DNA from: Astrothelium macrocarpum
Lineage: Eukaryota; Ascomycota; Dothideomycetes; Trypetheliales; Trypetheliaceae
NCBI GenBank assembly: GCA_021030915.1
Contig: JAGEMR010000114.1
Location: 1-64,000, forward strand
Direction: 5' to 3'
DNA: 64,000 nt
Shown: positions 45,200 to 57,529 of the stretch, one piece after another
Position numbering within the stretch: the stretch's first letter is position 1
Layout of the letters: every line of letters begins with the position of its first letter
Notes under the pieces: generated by a model
Seen by the model: the letters and a program-made list of their open reading frames with translations, nothing else
The model's database searches: none
Told to the model about the DNA's origin: nothing
Program-made: the position numbers and the translations under genes

Positions 45200-48033
45200 A
45201 GCAGCCCCACAACTCATTTTCCATGGTCAAACGAGCCCATCGCAGAACTACAGATAGATCATATAAGTGGCAGCCATAGTCAAAGGAAATCGATCGACCA
45301 AGAGAACCCTCAATTACGGGAGTAAGAGACATGCGAAATAGAGCATTCTCATACTTAAGAAACAGAGTCAATAACGCTTAAATTTATCTTAAAGAGTTGC
45401 GATAGATTGAATTAGACGTTCTTCACTGGACATGAGCTTATAAATAATAGTGAACAGACGTGTCGTCGTCAAATGACTAAGAAAAGCGATTTAGATAGGT
45501 CTGCTAACTACCTATTTTGGATATACTCCCGAATCTAGCCGATCAATATTCCAGAAAAGAACCATTAATGGAAACATAAAAAGCTTGTTCTCACAGAGCC
45601 AACTCCAAGCATGTACAGTATGTTCGGTACCGAAAGTACCCACACTGGACACTTAACTTGAACTCCATTGACTGAGATGGGTGCGTCTCGGCCGGCTTTA
45701 AGTCGGGAGATTATCTGCCTAACGAAACTCAAGAGATTCCTTTTTCTCAATTACGTAGTAAGCGTAGATCTTTCCGACAATTATCGCTGACTAGTTTTTT
45801 TGGCAATTGGGATTACCTCTGTTGCAACACGAATAGACCAGTATACACTGATAGCCGGTTGTTTGCTCCTCTGCACGCCTATTATGCTTTGAATCTATTC
45901 AAAACTGTGAAATTGGCCACACAAAGTCAAGACCGCGGTAAGATGACATTAGTCGAATACAGCGCATTTGATTATAAAGGAAACATCCAGGATCGTCCCC
46001 TTTCAAAAATAGTAGACTCAACTTTTCGAGATATGTAGAGGTGCGACGAGAAGAAATGGTAGATTATGTGAACCGATGTGAGACTCTTCACGAGCATGAA
46101 GTAAAAGCAGCCAGAAATCTATACAAACTTAACCGTTGGAATTACTTGTCTGACAAAGCATATTCGTATCCGTAAATGATACGGACCATATAAGCTGGGT
46201 CTTTGCCTACCAAATGGAGTGATTCACCGCACTGTGCAGGAAGCTCAGCACAATCTGGCTGCGACCTTACCATATACGTCATTGGTAAAACTTCTGACTG
46301 TGAGAACAGGACGCCTGAATCCTTCGGGCTGCCCACAATTGGGGGCGGAAACTCAATAAAGTAATTTGGTCGATGATTTTGCCCGAGCTGAGGACTGGCG
46401 TTGGCGATCGTTTGCTAATTGCAGCCATGTCACAGACCCCAGTGCAGCACCTTGACCGCTGCGGCCTCTCCTACTCTCTCCGCCATTGGGCCCACCATGC
46501 GCAAGGCACAATCCTCTGCGCATTGAATATGGTATTGTCGGTTCGGTATCTTTCATATCCGTAGTAGAGCTGCGACAAAAGAGAAACCGTATTTTCAATT
46601 TAAAGGAAGATGGGGGAGGTAATGTGGAAATACCCAAATGGCTCTCGCACCTAATTTAGTCTGCACGTTTCTTTCGCTCGCGTGTTGCCCTGGGATAATT
46701 CTGAAAAGTCGAGTCAACGGACAAGAAGTTCGTTCGGGGGAAGTTCCTCCGCACCTCGATCCAAAAAAGAGCCTCCTGACGCGGGATGGAGCGGGATCGG
46801 CAGGGAGGCTCTTGCGGCGCAGCAAGGCGAAAATTTGGGGGTACACAGCTCTGCCAATCAGAGATTTATGTCGCGCTCCATGGGGCCGCATCGCACGTTT
46901 GATGACAGGGCTCCTGGCATCGGAGATTCAATGCTGGAACCGACCGGATGCCAGAGCTGAAGGTAGATCATAGGGCAGCCTGGTTCAAGTGGAGGCGTGA
47001 TTAACCTAATGTTATAAATGCCGCAACATGTTTGGACTCGATTAACCTGGAATGGGATGAGATACTTACTATATTCATAATACATGTTGTGGCAATCCCT
47101 CGATTAAATGCCCTTGAACATCTTTACTTCGTTGATACTAAACGAGATAATATAGTGGACAATGTCATGGTGATTAGATAAGACATGTGATAGCTTTAAC
47201 GCTGCATAAGATGATCTCTGCCTCGGCTTAAATAGCTGCATAGCTAGCGTGAAACCAGCGCATTGTGTAGATTGGCGCATATGTAGATATCTTGATTGGC
47301 CGAGAAGAATTGAAAGATTGGTCTGGGCTCTAATTACTGTGAGATACTTGATCGAATTACGAGACCCACACACTTCTGTACATCTAGTCGATAATTATGG
47401 CACAAGATGACTTCATTACAAATCAGAAGTAATTTACTTTTTGACCCAATCTTCAGGGAATTGGGTACTCGGTAATATCAGGCGCAAACTCAGCTCTTAA
47501 ATTAGATCTACTGAGTGTGATGCAGTGCAAAACCTCTAGTGCCAACGATGCCGTGACTCTCTGGCGATCGCATGCAAATAGAAAATTTTGTTTGTGTAAT
47601 ACTCTACTTGCATAGTAAGATTGCACGAACTTAGCTGCTCGCCTAGCTAAGCACGTGGGCCTCTACTGTCAGCTCGGGCAAATGCGATACACGTTTGCTC
47701 CGCCTTGGTAGCACACTGCTCTCTGGCCGCGCTGTCACGTCCCGAACGAAATCACTATGCCCCAGTAAAATCTAAGAGCAAGCAAGGACCTCCAACTCAA
47801 GAAGTTGTTAATTTGCCTCGCAGAGTTTGCTGCAGGGAGCCGTGATGTCGATCCGCGGTAGTTGTGAACAAGGCTTTCCCGGAGGTCTGGGTCTCTTTGC
47901 AGATATAACCCAGGTAGTGGTGGAGAACACAGAGTAAACGGTGCTATGTCAGTAGCTCAACACATTGGTGAACCATGCCTTGTGTTTTTTGTTTTGAAGA
48001 TAATGGCTGTGCTGTGAGCTCGCAAGCTTAGCT
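45200..48033. other. 2.8-kb region without a supported gene
   Basis: Many frames of 60-110 codons occur on both strands (for example 46638-46973 and 46595-46891), mutually overlapping and without domains. A GC-richer stretch around 46680-46960 looks like a diverged remnant, but I cannot name it. No RNA gene or terminal repeat is seen. Confidence 0.5.
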
Positions 48034-49767
48034 CTATCCATTTCTCCTTAGTGGATGGGCTTCGGTATTGAACACAAAATGATCCAAGCTGACCAGATCC
48101 GGTTCACTGAACATGAGATAGAAGTACTTTAGCGTTTCAGCTGGCCAGAAACTCTCCATACGATCATTCTTTGAGGTAACTTCGCGTGTTATATCGACGA
48201 CCACTGAGTTTGCTAATGTGGTACGCGTGCTTTGTTCAACTGCTTGGAACATATCCCAGGCTACGTCTTGAAGTGCCTCATCTCCTGTCATACGGTACAA
48301 GTATAGCACACTCTCAATCGCTTCTGGTCGTAGACGGTAGCTCGGATCATCTAGGGATGTCCACCATTGTCCTCGGTCACGGTTCCACTTGCAATCAGAC
48401 TCCGAGGCGCATTTGACCATATGGAAGACGTCTGGCATGACTCCAAGCGGTGAGTTTCTGTAGGCCCAGACGCATCCCTGCGTCGTTTTTCGACCCTTTT
48501 CAAAAAGTGTGTCATTCTGAAGTAGACGACCTCCGAGAGTCAGCATCCCTCCTGTGAAACACGCAAGATGTGAGACACGCGTATCAAGTAATATCTCGCT
48601 TTCGTTGACCGTCGTAGTCCCTGGAAATATTATATCTGCATTGTCCGGTACCATAGGTCTGAAAAAGACGTGTTGAAGGGATGTATCCATTGCGAATTGG
48701 TAGATTCGTTTGTACTGCTCCATAAGACTGCCTCCTCCGAGTAAAGCACACATCTTGATCAGATACTCAAATGCAGAGTCCGCCTGTGCTCCAAGAGTGT
48801 ATTTTGAACTTACTCGAAGGTCCGCAGCTTGAGTATTGATAGCTATAGGCCACATCCCTGGAAGACTTGTTTGATCCTGCTGTTCATCAAGAACATCGGT
48901 GATGCGTTGTATTGCATCAAACCAGCGCATATCGCCAGTTACCTGCGATAACCGCGTTAATTCGAGACTGGATGAAGCGAGCTCCGCAATGATTCCATCG
49001 TCCGTGGCATTTTGTTCAGGCCCGTTGATGGCTTGACGAGGCTTCCATGCTGTTACTGGCATCCTGTTTGGTGTATCAAACGACTTGTAGATCATCTCGC
49101 CTAGCTCTATTGCTTTGTCCAGGAGTCTTTTATCCTCGCACTTGGTCAAGTCATATGCGGCCAAGAATCCTCCTAGGTGCCGAATGGTGGTCTCGAAAAC
49201 GCTGATTTCTTCGGAAGCACAACCTTCTGGACCAAAATCGAGCTGTATAGCAGCATCCACGGCCTCATCAAACTCTGCACTCATATTCATGATCAACAAG
49301 GTATCCAGATTGTCCACCAATGTCGCTGCCCAGCCTCCATAATTGTTCTTCGAACCCCCGGATACCGGTGAAAGCTCATCCTTTAGCCATGCTTTGTCTT
49401 TGTAGGCTTGCCAAACCCGTTGAAAGATTTTTTTGACCTCGGTTCGTCGATAAAGTCGTTTCTCCACGACCGACGGCGAGGCTGGGGTAAAGGTGTGCTG
49501 AACTTTCGGCAACGAACGTCCTCTTCCGCGCGGCAGTTGTTTTAAGGCCGTTACTGGATATTTGGTGGGGACATCTTTCCACTTGAAGTGTCCGTTGTCG
49601 GTCGGAATGTATGGAGATTCGGGAGATAGCGGGCGGCAAGCATCTGGGGCAAGGTTCTGGGTTAGGGCGGCTAGATCTCCGCCAGAATCATGAAATCGTT
49701 TGAGCGTGTAAAATCCGACAACGATGAAGAAAGCAACAACAGACAATCGAAAGATGCGCGAGACCAT
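48034..49767 (-). CDS. Class I alpha-1,2-mannosidase, GH47
   Basis: A single exon with ATG at 49767 gives 577 residues. An upstream TTG could add 16 residues but is not a fungal start. Residues 5-22 (FRLSVVAFFIVVGFYTL) form an N-terminal signal anchor, so this is a type II membrane protein of the ER or Golgi lumen. GH47 landmarks: GGWAATLVDNLDTLLIM, VFETTIRHLGGFLAAYDLT, LELTRLSQVTGD, TLGAQADSAFEYLIK, RPEAIESVLYLYRMTGD and the C-terminal FNTEAHPL, whose Thr (568) coordinates Ca2+. It trims alpha-1,2-linked mannose from N-glycans during maturation or quality control. The gene is intact. It shows no link to the polyketide cluster. Confidence 0.93.
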   Translation of the reverse strand: MVSRIFRLSVVAFFIVVGFYTLKRFHDSGGDLAALTQNLAPDACRPLSPESPYIPTDNGHFKWKDVPTKYPVTALKQLPRGRGRSLPKVQHTFTPASPSVVEKRLYRRTEVKKIFQRVWQAYKDKAWLKDELSPVSGGSKNNYGGWAATLVDNLDTLLIMNMSAEFDEAVDAAIQLDFGPEGCASEEISVFETTIRHLGGFLAAYDLTKCEDKRLLDKAIELGEMIYKSFDTPNRMPVTAWKPRQAINGPEQNATDDGIIAELASSSLELTRLSQVTGDMRWFDAIQRITDVLDEQQDQTSLPGMWPIAINTQAADLRVSSKYTLGAQADSAFEYLIKMCALLGGGSLMEQYKRIYQFAMDTSLQHVFFRPMVPDNADIIFPGTTTVNESEILLDTRVSHLACFTGGMLTLGGRLLQNDTLFEKGRKTTQGCVWAYRNSPLGVMPDVFHMVKCASESDCKWNRDRGQWWTSLDDPSYRLRPEAIESVLYLYRMTGDEALQDVAWDMFQAVEQSTRTTLANSVVVDITREVTSKNDRMESFWPAETLKYFYLMFSEPDLVSLDHFVFNTEAHPLRRNG

Positions 49768-50206
49768 AATCGTGTACGCGGGTCGAGGAGATGACGGTCG
49801 AGATTGGACTTGCAAGGCCGAGGCCTACTTGTTGGGTGCAATGAACAAGGCAGCCACTTCACCCTGCTGTATCACCAGGCATCGTCTGGTTCCGTACTAA
49901 GCGCGCAGGACTTGGCACGAGCTGGGTACTTCCAACAGGGTCAAGGTATCAAACAGCGCTTCCGCTCAGCTGGAGAGATTTGATCCTCTGGTTGGAAATT
50001 GCAGGTTAGTATGAGACGGTGGCTTTTGCTGTGCCGCACAGCAAAATTGGGTCAATGTGCTCAGCCTGACCACCGCCAAGACTCATCTAAGCCGTTTCAA
50101 TTTCTTCCTAAAGATCCTTTCGTATCTATCTCTATTGCTTGTGAACAAGGCTTCGGATCATTCTACCCATTCCAGCCATATCTCGTGCGTACAATCGCAT
50201 CCTAAA
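49768..50206. promoter_or_regulatory. Divergent promoter region between GH47 and membrane-protein genes
   Basis: A 439-bp stretch with the two start codons pointing outward. No gene is seen and no specific sites are assigned. Confidence 0.4.
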
Positions 50207-51214
50207 ATGCTTGCATCTTTCATTGCTCTCACCACGTTTATCCTTCAAGTCCGAGCAACTTGCTGGTTTCCTGATCGCAAGACTATTTCCAATTCAGATA
50301 CCCCATGCCTTCCAAGTGGTGATTCAGCGTGTTGTCCCCATGGATTCGCATGTCTATCAAATAACTTGTGCGAGCTCACATCGTTTGCCATACACGGTCC
50401 CGCCCAATCCCAATATGTGAGAAGCAGCTGCACTGATCAGACCTGGAGTTCTGGGAACTGTCCGAACTTTTGTGTTGATCCTGCCGACGCTGATACGTGG
50501 TCTGCTGGGATGGGCTTAGGAAAGTGTGCTGATACTAATTTGGATGAATACTACTGCATCGATAATGTCACTCTGGCAACGGATCCTCAGGACAACTGTG
50601 ATAGTGAGAATGCTGTTGCATTTTCGGGTAAGTATACACGCTGCTTGGCTGGATTGTGCTCATAGATCATAGGAACGCCGACTACTGTGACAGTGATTGG
50701 CATCAGCAGCAGCACAACGTCCTCATCACAGTCACAAACAACTACAAGTTCAAGCTCATCGTCGACGTCTTCGCAATCATCGCAAACGACTTCAGAACCT
50801 GATCAAACAGCAGCTTCAGCATCAAGTACATCGACACCTCAAAATTCCAGTACAAGCAACCATTCCGTCGCGCTCGGAGCCGGCATAGGGGTCCCAGTAG
50901 GTTTGCTCGTGATAGCTGTCATCTCATTTGCAGCATGGAGAATTGGTCGTTCCAGCCGGCGAAGTGCTTCTTCCAATGACTCACAACAAGTTGCATTTCG
51001 AGCTTTCCAAGGTCCGGCCAATGAACCTTTTCTTCCGAACGGGTCTTCAAATGCAAACGCAAATCCGCCCCAGTATGATTGGAACAAAACAAAGCAGGGG
51101 ACTTCGATGCAGGGTCAGGGAAGCTATGGTGAAGGAACAGACTACAGTGAGGACAGAGGAGTCATAGCGGAACTACCACCACACGAGACCCAAGAACTAC
51201 CAGCGGATGTTTGA
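50207..51214 (+). CDS. Secreted/cell-surface Cys-rich protein with Ser/Thr stalk and one membrane span
   Basis: Exons 50207-50627 and 50673-51214 (45-nt intron, GTAAGT..CATAG, phase 1) give 320 residues. A signal peptide of about 17 residues (LASFIALTTFILQVRA) leads into a Cys-rich ectodomain to about 140, including PCLPSGDSACCPHGFACL. A Ser/Thr-rich stalk (about 145-205), likely O-mannosylated, follows. The single span ALGAGIGVPVGLLVIAVISF is at about 206-229, then a basic stop-transfer and a cytoplasmic tail rich in Asn, Gln and Pro. The architecture matches fungal wall-stress-sensor-like or uncharacterised surface proteins; no WSC domain is certain. Without splicing the first exon would stop soon after 50627 and lose the anchor, so a secreted short form is conceivable. 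Confidence 0.85.
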
Positions 51215-54092
51215 AATTAAGCTATGTTACTAAAGGAAGTTTTGGAATGATAAACGCATACTTTTTGGTTTTATCTTGTCAGTTTTAGCCGTGTGATTAT
51301 TGTGTACATTGGCATGTCAACAAATACGGGGTTTCCAGGAGAATATCGATAGTGAATTGTAGATAAAAAAATATATCGAATTATTAGGACAGTCAATGTG
51401 CTCACATCTCCAGCACTTGCAAAAGATATGTCCAGAGCTGTTCTCTGCTCGACACATGTCAAAGAGAGCCCCAATGATGCTAAGCAACGCGACCACCAAA
51501 AATATTTCTCGACGAGCAAGTCAATGCATCCGATTTCTCAGACTGTTATCGAGCAGTTTCCCTAAGATATGTACGGCTAGTTACCTTCCTTGCCGTCCAT
51601 GACATTAGTCGTTGTAAGGCTTTGTATATCTCGTGTTTGCACTCCAATGTTAGAAGAAGTCGAAAATGACCTTGCAATATTTATCCCGCATATCTAAAAG
51701 CAACATGACTCCATCAGCTTAGTTTTCTATAATACGGACACAGATACGATTCAATATTGTCAGGACCAGAAATGCAATTCCAGTCCGGCTCTTTCAGGAT
51801 CATTTCCAAGAAACATCTTCATGTTAAGTAAATGTCCAGCATCATCACTGGCACCAGCGAGGACATATGGGCAGAGGGTGCAGCAGACGAACTTTTGACT
51901 GGGGGAGAGTTCCACGTAATAAATAAACGAATAGCGTGGCACAATGTACTACCAGGGGGCAACAACGTGATTTATTTGCCTCAAATCTCCAAGAGTTAAT
52001 GCATTACAGGAAGCAAAGGGGGAAACCAACATCCGTTGAAGAGTAGCCCAAGTCAAATAAAAACTGATATGCAAATTAATACCCATTGAGCTCGTGAGAA
52101 CATGGTAGAACCAAGTGTTAGACTAGACGAGCTTTAGATTATTATAGACCCGTATAAATGATCGATCAACGTATGAAAGGATCATCGCGGCGAACATGAG
52201 ACGGAGAAAATTAATACAGTAAGAGATAAGATGATCATTATGCAACACAGGCGAAGCAGATCGTAGCCAGTAGAGAGGTCCCAGGATTTTGTGCCACCTC
52301 GAGAGCAATATCAAGGTCATGGAATGCGGTCAAAGAAGGCAGGCTTACCTTGCGCTGACCATCCTTGGTAGTGTGCATACAATTTACAAAGATCCTTGAA
52401 GGACTATCGAAGGTATTTTCGATCGGTCTTTAATGGTTGCTGGTCCCGAATTCAGTCTTCTCGGCAAAGACATGATCTTTAGTACCTATCCCCATAGCAC
52501 TGAGCATAGATGTATCGCCGGTCGACTTCAGTAGAGAAGCCTTGTATGGTTCGTCTCTGCAGAAATCAATACTTGTGCGAAAAGCAATGGCGAACTCGAT
52601 CAGCCTGTGCAGATCCACGTGGAGAAGGATGGAGGTGCCGCTCCAACCGAACATGGCAGTGCATGATCCGCGATGTGAGTTTGACCACAAGGTATGCCGA
52701 TCAAGATCCCTCCAGTACCATTATGGCCTCTCAAAATGCTGCAGAAAAAGAACAAGTCATGATTGCCAGCGACGATCAGTACCAGCACTGACCTAGCATG
52801 GTGACAGATTCTACACCAATGTCACTCACTATCTGGCTGATCTTGTTCATGGCTTCCGAAATGACAGTGAACGTTTCAATAAACAACTTGCTCTTCATGT
52901 TGTTTTGCAAGACCTCTTCACAGATCTCTAAACCAAAGATCCGTTCGTTTAGCTGTTTCAACTAGATTCCTCGTTATGCCCTCAACTCTTTTTGCATACG
53001 TTACCCCATCTTTCCGGGGCGAAGAATGAAGTTCGTTTGGCCTATATTTTCCAGGCCCAAGAATGCCAGGCGTTCGCTCGAAATTGCCATTTGGAATGGC
53101 TTCAACTTTGAAATCAGATATGTTTTTTAAGATAGAAGACATCCGCATCAATCTGAGCAGTGTTTGACGACGCAGTCTCAAAGAAGACCCGGTATAGATT
53201 GGCAAAACTCGGGTTGTCAATGAATCAGGGTCCACAGACTTCAATCGTAGGGGATATTGTCCTGGATTTAGGATCTAACCAAAAGTGGGCTAGCAATAAT
53301 AGCGTGTTCTTTTCGTGTTACCCAGTCTTGCGCTAAGAACGGATCGGAGCGCCGAGTCGTCCCAAAATCTCAACACCACGGTGTGTTGTGAATGCAATGC
53401 TCACAATTGGACAGCAAGCATCGGGACGGCTCCAGCTCTTCAATAGCTTCTGAATCATTTGAGCATGCATTCAGGGTACAAATAGGGGATGGTCTCAGCC
53501 ACTTGAATCTTAGCTTTCGATTAGAATGCAGAGTTTTGTCTCGATTCAATTACACCTTAAGGCAATCTTAGTGTCACCTGGCATACAAGTAGAACGAGAG
53601 CACTATCTAGTAGTTGTGAGATGAGAAAAAGGTGAAAGAGAGGCTGAAGATGGCCTCGTGCAGATTATTACCTGAGCTCTGGATTTCATATTCTTTCGTC
53701 CTCTCTGCTCGGGCTTTTGTGAATGCAGCAAGGACGGCTGCGCGCTTCGGAGATTGAACTGATTACATTCACAGCCGGGAGACCCTCAACCGAAAAGCAC
53801 GATGCAAATGCTCATGATGCATTCGCCGAAAGTCCTTAGCATTTATCAATTCCAGAGGCCTGTCGAGGTCCCCCTGGATGGATCAACAGCAGTTCAAGGC
53901 ACACTATGTTTTTCATAGCAAATCCACCCGCGTTTGACTCGAACTTCAATGACGATATGGTTGCAGTGCAAGATCAAGAAGCATAGAACATGACGGATGC
54001 CACCATGGCAATAAGTCCATTTGTAAAACTACAAATCGAAACTCCATAAAACACCTACCCGAATTCCACGCAAAAGTCCATCGGAGCACCCC
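51215..54092. other. 2.9-kb region without a firmly supported gene
   Basis: On the minus strand two overlapping frames (53244-52918 and 52961-52776) form helical segments such as MNKISQIVSDIGVESV. Another frame is at 52690-52430. They could be pieces of one decayed gene, but I cannot join them with good splice sites or name a family. The rest has no feature. Confidence 0.4.
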
Positions 54093-54425
54093 TCATCCGT
54101 TCACACGCTCCCCCTGCCTCGAGGCCCTTTTCTTCGGGCTCTCGCGCTTCTCCCCCGCGCCCTTCTCTGCCGTCTTCGCCTCTTCGGCGCGCTTTACCTC
54201 CAGCAGAGCATCGATTTCTGCTTTCACCTCCTGGAGTATGGCTTTGTGACCCGCGGGGTCACTGAAGATGGTGGCACGGAGGAGGTCGGCTCCGTATTTG
54301 CCGCTGAGGGAGGAGAGACTGCTCGCGTCGAGCGTCTTGGCGTAGTTGATGATGGTTTGTTTGAAGTTGGGGTCGCCGGGGTTGGTAGTGGCGGGAGCAA
54401 AGTATGGCGAATTGAGGAAATTCAT
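54093..54425 (-). CDS. Small conserved-looking hypothetical protein (110 aa)
   Basis: The frame from ATG 54425 encodes FLNSPYFAPATTNPGDPNFKQTII, then a helical middle (TLDASSLSSLSGKYGADLLRAT, ILQEVKAEIDALLEVKRAEEAK) and a basic, charged C-terminus with KKRASR. Codon use is G/C-ending, unlike random frames nearby. An upstream ATG (about 54580 on this strand, MTTNDGTSSHIPMFDG) followed by a GTATG donor might begin a first exon, but the phases do not join cleanly to this frame. The lysine-rich tail suggests nuclear or nucleic-acid contact, but no domain is recognised. Function unknown. Confidence 0.6.
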   Translation of the reverse strand: MNFLNSPYFAPATTNPGDPNFKQTIINYAKTLDASSLSSLSGKYGADLLRATIFSDPAGHKAILQEVKAEIDALLEVKRAEEAKTAEKGAGEKRESPKKRASRQGERVNG

Positions 54426-56483
54426 GCTGGGGGGTGCCTTAGGCTGAGAATGAGATTATTAGTGGTGAGTGGTTTTGATGGTGGTTGTTGAGGAAAGGAG
54501 GTAGGATGTGGAAACGATGGTTTGGAGAGCTTCATACCGTCGAACATTGGGATGTGACTCGAGGTACCGTCATTAGTGGTCATCGGTGGGTACTTTACGT
54601 GTGAGCTACAGCATAACTCACTGCAAAGGTAGGTTTGGTTCTTTAAAGTGTGATATTGGGAGAAGAGATTTACACAAAATCAATCTGCTGGACGGGCGCA
54701 TATGAAAAAGGCAGCAAGTCACGCAATGATCATAAAGACATGATAAGAGGTATGTCTAATGCCATTTAGGTCATTACTCGCTTTTGTTATGTCTATCCAA
54801 CGGCCAATGTTTAAGACACAGGCCCACGGTCGTTTGGCTGACCCATATACATTCATCTGATTGATTTGCTTCATCTTGGTCATGGTTTGGAAAACAGTTA
54901 TGCCACCTATCGGCCTCTCTCGCTGTGTATCGCTCACAGTAGCCTTACCTGATTCTGTCTGGGTGGCATTTTGAAGGCAACTACCGTGTCGCGGTAATGC
55001 GTTCTGTATGTGAAAAGCCACGGAGGAACGTTTGAAAGTGAGCTCTAAGTTTCTCTCAGAGCTCTAGGAGCAGAATGGGCAGCAATGTTTCTCTCGTCGA
55101 ATGTGCTAAGGGATGATTCACATAGTAAGTAGTAGAGGAGAAGAGTTCGTATGTTGAGATGTACCTGTTCTGGCCAGTAGGAGCAGGGTACCGCTTTGCA
55201 GGAATTATGGGGAAATGGGTTAGTCTGTAAAGCCCACTGAAGCGTGACGCCAATTGCGTGGACTATGAGTCTAAGGTTTGTTTGCCGCTCATCTAGGGTC
55301 TACGCGAGTGGCAACAGCTTCAGACTCACACGTTCTGTCACTACTCACTACTTTAGCTCACAGCAATCTTGCCCTTCTTCACTTTGAGCACTTTACGGAT
55401 CCCTTATTTAAGGAAATGACACGATTTTGAAGAGTCTAGGCCTTCTGGATGTTTTTCCTTTGGAAAAGGAAAACTAAAAAGGACGGAACTCAGTTGTGGT
55501 ATCAGCCTCTGCAGCGACTTTTTGAATTAGATCGCCTACGCACACTCGGAGCTACCTCGACCATCGTAGGGCGTTAATAATACGTCGGATCAAACGCTTG
55601 CAATGACTCAGAGCTAGCCACCTCGTCTGTATATGACTTGCCCAACCCTGAGAGATGGCAGAGCTCCATAAAGATTTGCTCTGGAAGATCAGGTCAATAA
55701 GCGAGTCATCAGCTTTCTTAGTACTGCTGTAATTAGGCAAGTTTGTGGAAAAGAGTTGCACATATGAGGCATATTTCATTGCTGCGGGTCTACGTGTAAC
55801 GTCAGAACATGAACTTCACCACGTGGCAAATGTATGGTGCCCAGAAACTCCTCGCTAGATCTAAGCGCATGTAGGGTTAACAAATAAAATTTCCTCCAAA
55901 AACTGTAATCTAAATCGATTGGGTATCTTGCATAGTTGGTCCCACCACTCCGGACGCCTGTTTGTTACGCCGAGAAAGTTGTGACCACTTTCTAAAGCGG
56001 GGACCACGCTGCATACATAGTTGGTAAGTTCAGCCCCGATTTCCCACTGTTGGGATTACTTGCCTCCTTCCAAAATTCCCTCAAATGTCAAAAATCCGCG
56101 AAGTCGCTTTGTGTCATTCACCTGGTTGATCAAACCGCAAGTATAACAATTAATCAACGGTCCCCAGACCATCTCTTGATGGAATATGGTACGTATTCAC
56201 TCTCAACAGAGCACAAGGCCTATCCATTCCATCGCCAAAGCATTGCCTGGCACGTTTTTTGTCCTCTCTTGAGCGCAGGTGACGCGCTTTCCGCGACTTC
56301 AATGGCATTTGTCGGGTAGGCAGTCAGCTACCGCCATCCTACTGTCTGAAGGCCCCTGAGAAGAGCAAACGACAGAAGCGTCAATCCGCCGGCCCTTGTG
56401 TTGTCAAAGCTAGATGCGTAAAGTAGAATATTGCGGCGAGAATATGCTGATTGTGTGATTAGGGTCAGTTTTAGCTATTTGCC
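54426..56483. other. 2.1-kb region without a supported gene
   Basis: It contains the upstream part of the small gene and several short unrelated frames (54719-55021, 55056-55253, 55552-55779, 56050-56319) without domains. Confidence 0.5.
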
Positions 56484-57529
56484 TCATCCTCCAGGCCCAT
56501 CGACTCTTGGCTTTTTGTTGCTTTTTAGTGTATCAGGATACTGGAGCTCTTCGGCGCAGTGATAATGCCGCTTGCCGAGAAACCCTCTTTGCATCTGGTT
56601 GTAGCTCCGTATGGAATTGGTCAAAAAGCTCTCGGCAGTCTTGTTGAAAAACTGGATATTTTGTTCAAGAATTTCTGGAGGTAGTGGTACAATCATTTGA
56701 CTTTCAACATTATCTCCAATCCGGTCAGTACTTCTGAATGCATAGGATCGGAAGACAACTACAAACCTAAGGACAACTGCATTTCTCCGCAGGAAGAACT
56801 TTCGGTATCATAATCATTGTAGGCAGATTGCGCGATGGCAATATTATTTTGGATATTGACATTTGATATCTTCCTAAATCGCGTACAGCGTGTCTTGGTC
56901 CCAGCTCCTGAATGCTCTATCCATGTGAGTTTGATTGTGTTATTACCATCCAGTTGACCTGAGAGATTCCATTGGTTAAGAGTACCCTCTGATATATAGC
57001 TTTCTTCGCCTTTGATGCGGTTTGCCATCACCGGCCAGATGTCATCTCTGCTGGCATGTTTTATTCTTACAAGGAAGTAATTCTCCTGTGAGCAATCGCG
57101 ACGGTCAGTAAATCCTCGAGAACGGGTTCACCATTTGCAATGACTCACGGGTTCGTCATAGGATAAGCGCTGCAACGCCTCCTTTCCCACTTCTTGAGAC
57201 TCTTCTATCCCAAGCGAAGGTCGCCGTTGCTCAGAATGCAGCTCGCCCGAGGTGTCACTTGCCGGTGGCGTCAGTATGTCTATATCCGGACGGCCCCCTG
57301 AAATCGATCTAGAAGCGCGAGAGTTGGCAGCGAGATAAACGTCAAAGCAGTCTTTGTCTTCCAGTACTCCAAAGTAATCCTGCTTCCACTCTGATTTCTG
57401 GGCGAATTCCTGGAGAAATCGTTTTATCTCATCGATGCCCGTCAAATGTCTGCCCTTTTCTATTTCTCTTTTAAGGGCGTCCTCCGCTATGCTTTTGCGA
57501 GACTCCAATCTCTCTTGATGTGTTGACAT
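56484..57529 (-). CDS. Unrecognised three-exon gene (309 aa)
   Basis: Exons (minus strand) 57529-57149, 57085-56767 and 56713-56484 join in frame. Intron 1 (63 nt) has GTGAGT..CACAG. Intron 2 (53 nt) has the weaker GTTTGT, a CTGAC branch and GGAG. Residues 1-60 are highly charged and helical, probably a coiled coil (ERLESRKSIAEDALKREIEKG). A Pro/Ser-rich linker (about 85-125) follows, then a beta-rich stretch (GTLNQWNLSGQLDGNNTIKL, DDIWPVMANRI). The tail contains a basic KSNKKPRVDG, a possible nuclear signal. I know no family for it. The clean phases over two introns argue for a real gene. It is co-directional with the retropepsin-like gene about 1.2 kb upstream. Confidence 0.6.

Noticed and set aside
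46638..46973. 111-codon plus-strand frame in a GC-richer patch
   Set aside because: Overlapped by equally long frames on the other strand; no domain.
52430..53244. Helical minus-strand frames that might be a HeLo-like or other gene
   Set aside because: Frames overlap in different phases with no good splice sites; family resemblance too weak to state.
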